Source of the DNA: Pleurodeles waltl
Taxonomy: Eukaryota > Chordata > Amphibia > Caudata > Salamandridae
Length of the DNA stretch: 64,000 nt
Assembly (NCBI RefSeq): GCF_031143425.1
Contig: NC_090442.1
Span: forward strand, 421,245,776 to 421,309,775
Direction: 5' to 3'
Below, in pieces: positions 23,283 through 36,900 of the stretch; within the stretch, counting starts at the first letter, position 1; every line of letters starts with the position of its first letter. The position numbers and the translations under genes were made by a program. Below the pieces are notes generated by a model. The model saw nothing but the letters and a program-made list of their open reading frames with translations, ran no database searches and had not been told where the DNA came from.

Positions 23283-24062
23283 GTATAGGGGTGTGTTTAC
23301 GGGTGTTAAGAGTATATGGTGTTAAGGTTTAGGGATGGGTAAGGGAATATGGTGGTAAAGGTGTTTTAAGGTTAAGGGGTGGGTAAACAAATAGGGTGGT
23401 AAGTAGGGGTGTGAGGTGACCTCTGCTCCGCTCACGGAGTTTGCAGTGCTTTTCCCACTCTGTGCTCCGCTTAGAGCGCGGAGTTCCGAAAACCTGCAAA
23501 TACCAGAGCAGAGTTTTTTTCCTCATTCGCAGTCGCCATTTTAACTGGGCGAGCATGAGCGAAGAAAATCTTACTCAGACGACCTCCCAGTGAGATTTCT
23601 CAACACGGGCAGTCGTGGATGATCACTACCGCTCGCACTGAGAAAGCTTCCATTCGTGTTGAGGAGGGTGCCACTCGAGTAGAAAATCTACTTGATCGGC
23701 AGAAAAGAAGCAGCTCCCTCTTGCGCTGCACGTGGTGCAGTCTCGCTGATTTTTTAGCATGGGACAAGCACCCAGCACTAAAAATCAGTCCGAAAGGCAC
23801 TTCGCCACTTGCGGAACTCATCTTAGTGTGGCTGATTTGTTTCGTCACTTTGCGAAGTTCCACGTAGTATAAATCTGCAAACTCCACCAAGACCTAGCGG
23901 TAAGGGTGTATGAGTATTTTTAGAATTTAGGGAAGGATAAGGGAATTGGTGGTAAAGGTGTTTTTAGGATAAAGGGTGGGCATTGGAATCGGGTGTTAAG
24001 GTTGTTCTGAGGGTTTAGGGGTGGGTAAGTGAATGGGGTGGTAAGGTTACTGAAATTAGGAG
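23283..24062. repeat. G-rich minisatellite, unit about 45-50 bp, interrupted
   Basis: The motif GGTTTAGGGGTGGGTAAG with following GGTGGTAA recurs on the plus strand at about 23320-23410 and again at about 23905-24050. The two halves are the same array, separated by an unrelated insert (23420-23895). Strand asymmetry is strong: G-rich on plus. TTAGGG-like steps occur within the units, but this is not a telomeric array. Confidence 0.7.
23420..23895. mobile_element. Unclassified insertion inside the minisatellite
   Basis: About 475 bases of GC-richer sequence splits the G-rich array. It carries an 11-bp inverted pair, GGAGTTTGCAG at about 23438 and CTGCAAACTCC at about 23875. It also has internal GAGCG-rich palindromes. 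An 82-codon open frame (23619-23867) has no recognisable domain. It could be a MITE or a SINE; I could not find a target duplication or promoter boxes. Confidence 0.4.
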
Positions 24063-24099
24063 GTTTGGGGGTCCCCCGAAATAAAGTATTTATTTTTAT

Positions 24100-24625
24100 A
24101 ATAATAATACATTTCTCAGCTCATCGTTTTCTTTATGTCTCTTTAGCTCTCTATTTTGCTTGTCTCTCCTTTCCATTTCTGCTTTTCTCCCCATCACTCT
24201 CTACCTTGGACCTTCCTTTCTTGCGCCTTTCCCTATCTCTCTTACACTTCTCTCATTCTCTTCCCTTCACTCTCTTTTTAACCACCGTCTCTTGCTTCTT
24301 TCTCTCTTCCACTTTGTTCTTTCTCCCCATCACCCTCGTCATTCAAACTCCTCTCTTGCCCCTCTCTCTTTCACCTCTCTCTTTGCCCTTCACCACCTTT
24401 CTCTTCAGCCTCACTCTCCTGCTTTTCTCCTTTTCCACTTGCTCATTTTCTTCTTTCTCGTTATCTACTTCTCTAGCTGTGCCTTCCAGACCCTTTCTTC
24501 CTTTACTCCTCTGGCTCTCACTCACCTCTTTGTTCCTGCCCCTTCCTTCACATACTCCATTTAGACTCTCTCCCTGCTGCCATGTTTCGTTCCGCTCTAC
24601 CCTCCATCCCATTCTACTTATTCCC
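24100..24625. repeat. Polypyrimidine tract of about 520 bp
   Basis: The plus strand is almost entirely C and T (CTCTCT/TTCC mixtures) with scattered A. The 201-codon frame across it is Leu/Ser/Phe/Pro-rich solely because of that composition. It is low-complexity DNA, not a membrane protein gene. Confidence 0.85.
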
Positions 24626-26237
24626 ACTCACTAAATGACCTATATTCGTCTATCGTCTGTCTTCTTCTGCCATCCTCTCATCTCAGTATTGAGCTCAGCT
24701 TTTCATTCCTTCCAATACAGGCAATACATTGATGTTTCATTCACCTATTTAAAGGATAACAACGCCCCACATACATACACAGACACACTCCACTGCAGGA
24801 GCACACACACACACCACATAAAACGAAGAGCATTCAAGTACTATTACATGCCTTCAAATGGTTTTTGGGCTTCCCAAATTCAATGCCAGCTGCTTTGGTT
24901 CTTTCCACAGATTACATGCCCCTGCCACCCCGCCCCGACAATCACAATACCCTTACTCCTTGACAGTCCTGACATTACGCTTACAATAAGATTGGTAGCA
25001 CAGGGCCTGGCTAAGCCCTGCTCTGTCAGTCTGTCATTCGCGTTGTAAGCATGAGACTTTAATTTGCCATTCATAAAGGTGTGTATTACAGAGCTGTGAG
25101 GCCTGCTTAGAGGTCCATTTCAGCTCAAACAGAGCACTGCCTGTCAGTTATCCACATACACAAGTTACACACGACAACCTAGGTGAGTTCTCCTCTCTGT
25201 CTGAGACATGGGCATTTTGTGGGCTCTCCATATCATTCCAGAAGGCCTGCATGGCCTGCACCACTCTTATGGCTCCTGCGGAAAATGACCTACACAAAAT
25301 ATCTCATGCGTACCTCCATCTTGTGCTGCAATCCCTGTGGTCTCTTGAAGGACATCATCCACACACCAATTGTACTATCAGTCATGTAGCTTAGAGCCAC
25401 CATATGTCCAATGTGCATGCTAGATGCCACAATGCAACAGTTCCATGTTGGTGTAAGTGGCAGGTCCTGCTTTTAAGGAACTAACCTGATTTTACCTAGA
25501 GAGTGTACAATTCTCCCCTGTCAGAGGTATAGGAAAAAGGGTCTGAATCCCTTACTGGGATTGCAGCTTCCTTCAGCTGTCAGCATCGCCATTGCCTGTT
25601 GATGGAGCAATAGCCACCTTCTCAGCTATCTGTAAGTTACACTTTTGACAAACCTCTAGTCTAGCAAAGCATGTACTCTGCTGGTTAAGAGACACAAAAA
25701 CACAGGAGTACCTATTCAGACATAGTATCTACTGAAGGAATAAGCACAGCCAGATAGTTCAAACAAATATCAGATCAAATAGCTGTCCATAAGGTAGAGG
25801 GCTTTTGCCATTACATTTGTTAAAACATACTAACTTCCTTAATGCTACACTGCCTATGCAAAACCTCCCATTGTGGATGACCCAATTTTGCATAATTTGT
25901 TTCAGTAGGTGATTGGTTCAAGCAGAATATGTATTGCTGGACACATTTTCTCCTCAATCCTTGCAAATATCTATGTGACTTTTGAATGTGAGATATGTGC
26001 ATAATTGTCAGAAAAGTTTAGGAAACTTAATGACATAATATTTCTTTATTGTTCATACTCCTAGTAATTTCTTTCATTAGGGTGGATTTTCCAGCGTCTA
26101 GTTAAACAAGATTAATGAGTAGCTTATGAATTTTACATCCATTATTTAACTATCTGGCCAAGAACCAACTCAAATCCAAATCATGCCTGCAGAAGTTGAT
26201 CAGAAATGTAGCCAAAAATATAAATCAGTAAGTCAGC
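24626..26237. other. No gene recognised
   Basis: About 1.6 kb without a recognisable domain, repeat or element end. A short CA-rich run lies near 24770-24825. The longest open frame (24635-25048) is an extension of low-complexity context. Confidence 0.55.
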
Positions 26238-26430
26238 AAAATGGCTCAGCAAGTTAAGGACCTGCTGCTGAAGTCTGGTTGTACCTACAGATCACGGATT
26301 GAAACCCTGCCAAAGTCAACTCAGTCTTTCTTCCTTGATACAATGGCTACCATTGAAATGGAATTGTGCTATAACACCTATAGCTTTGGATGTTTAGAAA
26401 CTGCTACAACGGTTATATCAAGTACAACAT
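26238..26430 (+). mobile_element. tRNA-derived SINE
   Basis: A polymerase III promoter layout is visible: an A-box-like TGGCTCAGCAAG at about 26242, and a B-box-like GATTGAAACC at about 26296, spaced as in tRNA genes. The next segment, CCTGCCAAAGTCAACTCAGTCTTTC, matches the conserved stretch that follows the tRNA head in vertebrate tRNA SINEs. The A box is an acceptable match and the B box differs by one base from GWTCRANNC. The 3' end is not clearly defined. Confidence 0.55.
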
Positions 26431-28083
26431 CAAAACAAGTTATTACAGTAAAACTCTGCCTGATCCGAATGAAACAGAAGTAAACTGATACTGTCAGCAT
26501 CACTACTTCAGATTTCAATCACATGATCTTCAGCTGTGTGTTTTTTTTCCTGAAATATCAATGCCAGGAAACTCAGTGAATTTACAGTAATTGCGCTCTT
26601 TGTCAAATTATTTGAATTGCACCACTATGCTTTACCTAAATCAAGTGTCACAACATTAAAGATTTTCCAAGTAACTAGAGATATTCAATTACTACGGATC
26701 AGGGGATCTGTTCACTTTAATATTGCATGATGAAGGGGCCAGTTTTCATCTTATTTTCTAACAAAAGACCCGGGCCTGGTCGGAAATGCCATTCGAGATC
26801 TTCAAATCTGAGGTGGCCTGCTTTAAGGTTATGATAAAACATGATGGGATGTTTAGACCATTTCGATCTGTGATACTCATACTGTACAGAAAAGTGGCAT
26901 ATCATTTCTTTGTGTTCTCGATATCTACATTTTCCAAAATAGCACCTCAGATTTGAGCATGCTAAATGTTAAAATCAGCGGAAATATATGGTTACAAAAC
27001 ATCCATAAGACTACTTATTAATTCTACAAGCAACATTCCAGTTGATCATGTGATGCCCTGTCTTTAGCAAGCATTGGACAACCAATATATCTGGATTGTA
27101 TGTGCTAAAACAGGTAACTACTGGCTTGCACTAATGTGTACCAAATATTTATAACTTGTCTTTATACAACCTGCCTTTCGGTGCATCCTCTGTCTGGATG
27201 AAGTTGTGCAGGCATCAAGCTTCTTTCGTTGCATGCCAGCAGCACCAAAAGCTGGTGGGGTAAAAAACATGACATTGACATGAAGGTACAGAGAGATACA
27301 CCTTCCGCACACACAGCACAACCTATGCATTTTTGTGCTGTGCTGTGCTTCCAAGTGTTGAAACAATAAAGCCAGATCCGGAGTCTGCCACTTGGAGCTG
27401 TTGAGAGGAGCTGGCAATGAGGAGGGACTTGAGCTACACCTGCCCATCTGCTGCTGTGAACTTCCATGTGGCCTTTTCTGCTCAGCTGCTGCTGTGGGCT
27501 TCTAAGCCAGCAACACAACTGCATTGAAACAGAAAAAATGGTAAAATAACTGCGCAACAAATATGGTATTCATTTAGATGTAAGTACCCTAACCACAAGG
27601 TAATGACTGGTTTCTGTTAAGTACCGTTACAGCTACATGTATTTTCCACCTTGACAATATTCTGCTGCTTGACAGTAGTCTAAGGGTATTGTGTAGGTAG
27701 GAGCTTTTAAAGAGATATTATGCATTTGTTTTTTGTTTTTAATTTATTTAATTAATATGTGTGTTAAATTTGTAAATTGATTGATTTAGATTTTTGAATT
27801 TTATAGTTTATTTAATTGGATGGCTCGTGGTATTTTGGAGGAATTAAGTGGGTACTGGTTTGTTGTGATTGGATAGAATTAATGTAAAATTACTAATTTT
27901 AAAACTAGATTCATTATTTACATTTTAATTAGAATTCATTAAAAATTGTTGATCCTAAACGTAGATTCATTATTTAAATTTAAATGTATTTCCTATATTA
28001 GTTTAACTGTTTAAAAAATGGTAATTTAAATATTGGGATCTATTAATTTGTTTATTAGGTTTTTTGGTTTCCTCAATGGGCTA
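26431..28083. other. No gene recognised
   Basis: About 1.65 kb, strongly AT-rich from 27700 to 28060. Frames of up to 132 codons on the minus strand (27560-27162) have no recognisable domain and overlap each other in different frames. The right edge is the L1 target duplication at 28084-28094. Confidence 0.55.
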
Positions 28084-29478
28084 TGGGTTCTCTTATTCAT
28101 GGTGGCAGCGGGCAGATCCCGCATGTTCTGCTGCTGAGGCGGCCTCTTGTAGTCTCCCCTGGATATGCATTGACAGCTTCCGGGTTATAATGCCAGAGTC
28201 GTGCACGATTGAGGATGCTGTGAGATGCACTGAGAGGCTGCAAGGAGACTCGCCTCCCCTGCGTTGGTGGGATGTCAACAGCGAAAGTGGCGGTATGAGG
28301 TAGGAGACAGGAAGCAGGAGATTGGAGTTTGGAGGCTAAAGGAATGCTGGAGGAGGTATGAGCCACAAGGTAAAAGGCAGTGATAGGTGACAGGTGGCAA
28401 GCAATGGGGGCAATGCAGCAGGGCAGCCTAATTTGTTTTGGGTGTGCTCTGGTTTCTGCAGTCTTGAAGTCCCTGAAGCACATGGAGAGTTGCGCTGAAA
28501 GAGCTTAATTTTTAAAGTGCGCTGAGAGTCTCCTGGCAGCAAAACCTGGCCTCATTCAGTTGGTACTGGATGTTGGGGATTCCCTAAAGACTTTGTGGAA
28601 GGGTAGACATCTCTGACTTATCATGGTTGCCTACGGTGGATGGAGGAGGCACTGCATGGCTGGACTCCCTCTGGCTCCCTTCGGCAAGTATTAATTAATT
28701 GGTGACTGTAGTTGAATTAATTTGGTCAACTTCCTGAGGACGTGCCTGCTGTCTGTCCCTTGCTGCCTCTATTTTCACCCCTAGCAGTTTGTTTTCCCAT
28801 CTATGGGGCTTTCAACAGCTTGCTGCAGCCCACCATCACCTGCTACGATATCTGCTGCCTTTGGACCGCAGCTGCAGGGAAAGGAAAAAGAGAAAATATT
28901 TTTTTTTAAAGAAGAAGAAGAAACACTTTAAGTCTGGGGCACTGCTGGAAGCCTGGAGTCTTCCACCCTGACCCAAGGAATTAGGAAATGTGCAGGGCAG
29001 CTTGTTGCAAGAGCAAATCGAAGCCCACACTCTCATAAGAAGACCAGGATGCCCTCTAATCCTTTTAGCTCTGATGATGGCCTTCAGGGGTCGGGTCATC
29101 TGGAGGTGGGGGAAGGAGCTGGAGCTGCAGAGCAGTGGATGGGTTCCCCACTGTGACCACAACAAGCTTCCTTGATGGCAGAGGCAATGCTTGAAACCAC
29201 AGACACCTTTAATACTTCCAGAGAGCCAGCTATTTCTTCTTCTCTCTTAGTCTCTGGGCCACCAATTTCCGGGGAAGGCCAGCCAGGCAGCAAAGCCAGG
29301 TAAGGCTAAAGACTATCCTCTGTTCTCCAAATGAAAAATATGTGTTACAGAACCCATGCACCTAGCAACCCTCTAGTTAGCCTCATCTGAATCGGCCTCT
29401 ACCTCAAGCCCTGTCACATTACAGACACAGCTGACTAGTCCTCAGGCTACAGTCTCATAGGTGTCTGCACTTACCATC

Positions 29479-30289
29479 ATGGGGTGTGACCAGCAGGAGG
29501 GGCAGCTGCAACCCTCTTTGGAAAAGGTAATAACTATGCAAATGGACACCAACAGTATGTTAAGTAGGATGCTCGATTGGAATAGGGATCTCAATGCATC
29601 ACCGGCTATTGAAGTGGCTGCTCTGAATGCGAGGGTTGCAAAAATTGAAGTGACGATGTGCCAATTTCCAGAAAGGCTCAAGGAGGGGGAGGCCAGAGTG
29701 TCGCAACTTGAAGACCAAGTTTTATCTATAAAAGCATGTCACCCAGCTCAAGAAGCAGAATTTGTCTCATGAGGGCATGCTTGAGGAGCTCAAAAACCAC
29801 TCTTGGTGTTTCAATTTGCATATTGTGGGGGTCCCGGAGGACTGTGAGGGCCAACAAGTTGTTCAGTGGGTCAATTCCTTCATCAGATCCCAGGTCCTTC
29901 CTGATTATTCTGGGGATTTAGCAATAACAAGGGCCCATCGTGTGTTGCCCCACTCCACTCCTAGAGTGAAGGTCGCACGCACTATTTTGGTGAACTGCAT
30001 GGACTATCGGATCAAGGAAAAGGTGTTGGCAGAGGCTATCAAGCGTAAACAATTTTCCATGCCAGAGATCCCTCAATGTCACATTTCTTCCAATATAACT
30101 GCTTTAACGGCCCGCACAAGGAAAGACTTTGTGAAACTGATGCACTCATTTAAGGCCCGGGGCTTTCAAGCATCAATCGTGCAGCACTCCAAACTGAAGG
30201 TTTTGACTGGGGGCCAATTCCATCTTTTTATCAATGTCGTGAAGGCACAGCAGCTTTTGCATGAGGTTTCCAATGTGCCCAGTGGGTAA
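29479..30289 (+). pseudogene. L1 ORF1 protein, one frameshift
   Basis: The N-terminal part (from an ATG at 29479) forms a coiled coil (VAALNARVAKIEV... LKEGEARVSQLEDQV). A frameshift near 29745-29760 moves to the second frame, which runs to 30289. That part has the RRM-like domain (WCFNLHIVGVPEDCEG) and the C-terminal domain with ITRAHRV and ARTILVNCMDYRIKEKVL. This is the standard layout of L1 ORF1p, an RNA-binding chaperone. Only one clear lesion was seen, so it is better preserved than ORF1 of the L1 at 10956-17810. Confidence 0.85.
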
Positions 30290-30939
30290 CTTAAGGTGTC
30301 AATCAGAGGTTTTCAGGAGTTTTGAATACCTATGACTTATCATTACCTACTAAATCATGCTTCAGTTTGTCTGGTTGGGTTATGAATTGCATATAATTTA
30401 ATTCTAGATTCTGGCCAGAGGGCAACCTCCGCTTATTATGATCACTGCGGAGGCATAGAGACTTGAGCACAAGCATTCTGATTGACTAATGTGTAACCTT
30501 AGGGTGCTAATCAGAAGGTTTTATGCTGGCTTATGTTTCATTTGGTTTAGCTCTGCTTAGGGTTTTAGCTTGGTTAATATGCTAATATGTTTGAAGTTCA
30601 CTGGTCGTATTGCCTCCCCCCCCAAAAAAATATTTTTATGGTATGCGCAGGAGAAGGGATCGCGATTGCCACAGGGTGCAAAGTCATGGCACCCAGTTCA
30701 AGATGCTACATTGCAGGAGGGGTAAATGCAGGCAATTCTCCTCCTGCTGGGGTTTTTGTTTTTTTGTGGTATTTTCCTTTTTGTTGTTTCACTTTTGGGG
30801 GGGTCTCCCTTTCTGGAAGGATGGGTCGATTTTTGGGGAGGTGAGGTTCACGGAGTATAAAAAGAGCAGATTTGAGTATAGGTACATGTTACTGAGTAAA
30901 AATCAGTGCAAGGTCACTTTTGAAAAGGAGGATGCTATT

Positions 30940-33900
30940 TGTAATGAGATGTGAAATCCGATGTATATTTTGTAATACAAATGGTATGTCAAACAGATGG
31001 AAATATGTGGGAGTGTTAAGCTGGTTAGAGGCTTTCCGTCCAGATGTTATATTCCTGCAGGAAACTCATCTTAAGATCAACAGCCCAAAAATTAATATTC
31101 CTAAAAAATATGCACAAAGTTTATTGTTTATGCAGGTCTGCAGTTAGGGGGGTGGTAATCCTTTTGGGGAAGGGGCTTGACTGGAATGTCTGTGATGTGA
31201 TTTTAGACCCCCAGGGCAGGTGGCTATGGTTGAAGGTTCAAGTTAATGGTGCTCCGTTAGAACTGGTTAATTACTATGCTCCAGTGTTTGATGACCCAGA
31301 CGCATTGTCATAGATTTACAAGATTGCTATGGGAGCTGTGGGGCCCCTGCTTTTGGGGGAGACTTTAATTCTTTAATTTTATCCAGGATTTAGCATTAGA
31401 TACCTTGAACAAGTAAAAAAAACAACTCAAACCAAATACAAAAAAGGTCCTAGATGTGATTAAGCATGATTTTTTTCTATTGGATCCAGGGACGTGTGAT
31501 CATCCCTGTATCACTCAATTTACTTGTTTTTCATGACAATATCACACTGCTTCCTGCATCAACGTTTTTTTGGTCTCTCAGTGCATTGAGAGGCTTGATT
31601 CTAACATTGGGGCCAATTCTTTCTCTGACCACTCTGTGATCTCAATGACAATTAATATAGCGGCATCAAGGAATGAGAGGCCTAGGTGGCAGTTGGATCG
31701 GTCTTTATTATCTGATGAGACATGGCTTGCCGATATACGGCAGTCTATTCAAGACTTTTTTGTTAAATTGTGGCACTGCCTCACTTTTTTCTGTGTGGGA
31801 CGCTTTTAAAGTTGTGGCAAGGGGCCTTATAATCACTCATCAGGCTTGGCAGTTTAAGAATTGTAAAAAACAAATTGCCCTGCTCCAAGCGACTGTCGAC
31901 TTGGCTTCACAGGTTAATCCCAGAATTAGCGGGTCTCTCTCTATAAGTGAGACTCTTGCAAAACCTAAGGGTAATTTCGGGAATTTTTTTACCTTAGAGG
32001 AAATTGAGAGCTCAAGGGCATACCAGCAAACAGTGTATGAAGGGAGTCAGCAAATTGGTAGATTCTTGGCCTGGTCCACTCGGGTAAGGCAGGAAGCCTC
32101 AGTGGTTAGGGAATTAGTTAACTCAACCACTGGTGAAATAGTTTCTGGCAAAGGTCAAGTCTCCAAACTATTTTTGCAGCACTACTAAGCACTGTATGTG
32201 TCTAGCTATCAGATTAGCCAGCCTCAGCTTTTTGATTATTTTTAATCAGTCAGCCTCCCACAAATGACCAGCTCTCAGGCCGAAAAACTTATCACCACCA
32301 TATCCCTTATGGAAGTACAGGAAGCTCTCTCTGCTATGCCAAATGGGAATGTGGCTGGCAACAATGGCTTTCCAGTCATATTTTATACAATTTTTGCCAA
32401 GGATCTTTTACCTTTTTTATCTGACTTCTTTAATTCGATTAAAATAGGGGGTGAGATAGCCCGCATAGCTAAGGAATCTATGATAGTCAGCTTTTTAAAG
32501 AAAGGAAAAAATCCTTATGTTGTAAATTCATACCACCACATTCATTTGCTTAACAGGGATTACAAGTTATTTATGAAGATATGGGCTACTCGCACTACTG
32601 CTCTTGCTCATACTCTAATCCATAGGGATCAGGCAGGTTTTGTGGGTGGTCAGTTGATGGCTACCAACACTGGTTTTTAGTACAAGCATTAGATGATTTC
32701 CCAGCTAATAATATTAGAGCAACAGTAATAATGGTCGATGCTGAGAAAGCTTTTGATTTAGTCAATTGGCATGCTCTCTTTTTTTCTCTGGAGAAATTTG
32801 GTTTCCCTCTCCAATGTATTAGCATGCTCGCAAAATTATAACAAGGTGCCAAGCTAAAGTAACGGTTAGTTCTCAGCTGGCGGGAGTAGTCGACATTATT
32901 CGAGGTACTCTACAGCGATGTCCCCTTTCTCCTATTTTATTTACTTTTTTTTTTAGAGCCCCTTGCCATTAGGATCAGGGCTGATTTGGATATTAAAGCC
33001 CCCAGAGCTGGCATGTCCAAATTGAAAATGTTTGCTGACAATGTTATTCTTTACTTGAAACCTGACAGGGAGAATGTACAGCGAGGGTTGGGGGAAATCT
33101 CACAGTTTCAAGATATCGGGGCTATAAAATCAACCTAAAGAAAATCAAACTGCTTCTCTTTAATACTCCCACCAGCAGTCTTCCTCCCTGTTTACAGCAA
33201 CAAGCTCTTTCCCAAGCCACTATATGATATCTTGGGATCCATGTGACCAACAACGTTTCTCTGTTGTTTCAATTAAATTATGTCCCAATGTTCCATAAAA
33301 TAAATGGTCTTTTGGATAGATGAGTACTTCTCCCATTGACTCTGATTGGCAAGTTGGTCCTTATAAAAAAAGGCCATTCTCCCACTTTTACTGTTTTTAT
33401 TTTTGAATACTCCCATTAAAATAAGTGTTAGACTTTTCATCCTTGGCGTGGTCTCCCTTAACTTTTTGCCTCTGTTCCCCAGGTTGTTGATGTGTGCTGG
33501 ACTCTGATTTTGCTGTTTTTGTTACTCTGGGCACTTTACCACTGCTAATCAGTGCTAAAGTGTAAGTGCTTCTCTACAAAATGTGTATGTAATTGGCTTA
33601 TCCATGATTGGCATATTTGATTTACTAGTAAGTCCCTAGTAAAGTGCACTAGAGGTGCCAGGACCTGTAAATCAAATGCTACTAGTGGGTCTGCAGCACT
33701 GGTTGTGCCACCCACATAAGTAGCTCGGTAATCATGTCTCAGGCCTGCCATTGCAGTGTCTGTGTGGGCAGTTTTAAGTGTAAATTCGACTTGGCAAGTG
33801 TACCCACTTGCCAGGCCTAAACCTTCCCTTTTCTTACATGTCAGACACACCTAAGTTAGGCCCTAGGTAGCCCCAAGGGCAGGGTGCAGTGTATGGTTAA

Positions 33901-36900
33901 GGTAGGATATATATTAATGTGTTTTATACAGCCTGACAGTGAAATATTGCTAAATTCGCTTTTCACTGTTGCAAGGCCTGTCCCTCTCATAGGTTAACAT
34001 GGCTGCTACCTTTAAATAGGACTAAAGTGTAGATTCCCTTTGGGAGCAGATGGACATGTGGAGTTTGGGGTCTCTGAGCTCACAATTTAAAAATACATCT
34101 TTTAGTAAAGTTGATTTTAAGATTGTGTGTTTGAAAATGCCACTTTTCGAAAGTGAGCATTTTCTTGCTTATACCATTTCTGTGTCTCTGCCTGTTTGTG
34201 TATTCTCTGTCTGGGACAGTTTGACAGTTGGGCTGGTTGCACCTCACACTAGACAGTGACACAAAGGGAGCTGGGGTGTAGCCTGCATATCCTGATGAGT
34301 CATCTGTGCTAGGAGGGAGGGTAGGAGTGGTCACTTACACCTAAAAGAGCTATATCTGCCCTCACACAATTCAGTCTCCAACCCCCTGGTGAGTGTCTGG
34401 GGCCTGGCCTGGGCAAGGGAGGATTTCACATTCAAGAGAGACTTTGATTTGAAGTAGGTCTACTTCAAGGAGAAATTGGGTATAAGAAGGGCACCCAAAA
34501 CCACAGACTTTAGAAAGACTTCTGGAAACAAGAGGCACCTCTGCCTGGAGAAGAGCTGAAGAGCTGAGGAAGAAGAGCTGCCCTGCCTGTGACTGTGCTT
34601 TGTGGAGCTATTCTGCAGTTGCTGCTTCTGCCAGAGTAAGAGGGCAAAGACTGGACTTTGTGTGCCTTCCATCTTGAGAAGATCTCCAAGGGCTTGATTT
34701 AGAGCTTGCCTCCTGTTGTTTGAAGTCTCAGGGACAGCAAAGACTTCTCTCTGCCAGCACCTGGAGTCTCTGGAGAGACTCTATTTTGCCCTGTGGTGCC
34801 CATCCAGTTCCTGGGACCCTGAAAGGAGAAGCTGGCAGCCTTAGAGGAGGAAATCCATGCACAGAACGCCGTGCGGGGAAAAGATCGACGCGACACCGAT
34901 CTGCGGCTGAAGAAATTATGTGCCACTGGCTCCGTGGCTGAAAAACGACGCTCGCCAGAAACGCGACTGAAGAATCGACGCACGGAGCAGGAGAAATGAC
35001 GAGCAGCATCGCTGACGGAGGCTGGGAGATCGCAACCCATGCTGCATGGTTTTCAGATCATTGTGCGGTTGGATTTCCGACGCAAGTGCTGCTGGGCGCG
35101 TAAAAACAACGCAAGGCCTGCCTGGACATGAGAGTGCTGATCGGATCGACGCATCGCTCTCCTGCGGAGAGACGGAACGACGCGCCCGACCCGACGAAAG
35201 GAGAAATGACGCAAGGTCCCACTCGTGAGTAGAATCGACGCATCACAAGCCCTTTTTGACGCACGCTCGCCCGTGAGGGGTTATTTTTGACGCACCCAAG
35301 GTAAATTTTTATGCTAACAGTGTTAGTGTGTGTTTTAAACTACATAAAGACTCTTTTTGCTTTTTAATTGATAACTTGACTAGTGTATTGTGGATTTTTG
35401 TCGTTTTGGTCTTGTTTTGTTTAGATAAATATTTCCTATTTTTCTAAACCTGTGTTGTGCCATTTTGTAGTGTTTTCATTAAGTTACTGTGTGTGTTGGT
35501 ACAAATCTTTACACCCAGCACTCTGAAGTTAAGCCTACTGCTCTGCCAAGCTACCAAGGGGGTAAGTAGGGGTTAGCTGACGGTGATTCTCTTTTACCCT
35601 GACTAGAGTGAGGGTCCTTGCTTGAACAGGGGGTAACCTGACTGTCAACCAAAGACCCCATTTCTAACAATAAGTAAGACTTGTTTTTAGCGATCTTGAC
35701 ACTATGCTTAGACAGTTTGTATGGAACCGTAAAACACCTAGGGTAAAGTATTTAGTGCTTCAGCTCAAGACCGCACAGGACAGGTTGGCCCTCCCCCAAA
35801 TACAAACCTACTACGAGGCAGCTCTTTTAGATATTCTGGTCAGAACACTGGCTGGGGGGGCAAATCTTGACACATTTTTCCTAGATGTACCGATGCGGAG
35901 GCCAGTACATGACTTCCAGTCATCATCAAGATCCCGAAATTACCCAAAAAACTGATATAAGCTAATACAGGGCTGGAGTGCCCATTTGTCATTATTTTAT
36001 CATTCTAATCCAATCTTTTCAGGTTTTAAACTCCGAATCTCTATTAGGCCAGGTATGTGGGCTTGCAACTTTCTTTGCCACGTGTTAAATTTTGGTAAAG
36101 CTCTGGGTTAAAGGAAATAGGACAGTATTTACTCCATGGTAAATGTATGACCTGCAGGAGATTTGTGCACGATGTGGTAATTCATGTAAGCAATTCATTT
36201 TCAGTTACCAGCAGATGTTTCATTTTTTGAAATCCCGTTATTTGGATCCCCACTTAGAAGTTCACCCTGTGTTCTGGGTGCTTTTTAGGTCTAGCCTTTT
36301 TGGTATAGGGAACTGGTATATGCTGTTATGCATTCAAGGAGCACGGATGTGCTTGAATGCTGTTCCAGAGAAGATTGGTGAAGCCACGCAGTGCTGGTTT
36401 TCTGAGGATCACTGGCAAGTAATCTCTTTGTTAGGCCACAAAGCCTTAAGGGTTGCTAATTTTAAGAGAATGTCATTCTTATCTTGCTGGATGGCATATG
36501 CGTACCTCCACAGAATGTTTCCCTCTTTAAAAGATTAGTTCTTTTGGTGTAAGCAGGAGAGCACTGATGCATGGTTTCATATTTTTTACTCCTACCCAAA
36601 ACTGGCGCCCTTGTGGCATTATCTTTCTTCAGCCTTGAGCTGGGCTCTGGGAATAAGCATAGAGTGGGAACCATCGCTGGTTCTATTAGGTTTTGTTCGA
36701 CAAACACAGGTGAGTAAGCCCGCACAAATATTTTAGCACTTTCTGTGGTCCGGTTGCTGATTCTTCAATTCTGGCGTTTCGAACGGTCCCAATCATATGA
36801 AGATTGGTTAACAAAATGTCCAGAACAAGAAGGTTTGAGGAGGCATATGCTAAAAGGGTGGGCGGGCCTAAAGAGATTTCAGTCATCATGGCACTATTTC

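Noticed and set aside
23320..24060. Interstitial telomeric repeat
   Set aside because: TTAGGG-like steps occur, but the unit is 45-50 bp and irregular; there is no tandem hexamer array.
24029..24634. 201-codon Leu/Phe/Ser-rich frame resembling a membrane protein
   Set aside because: It lies in a polypyrimidine tract; the hydrophobic composition follows from CT-rich DNA.
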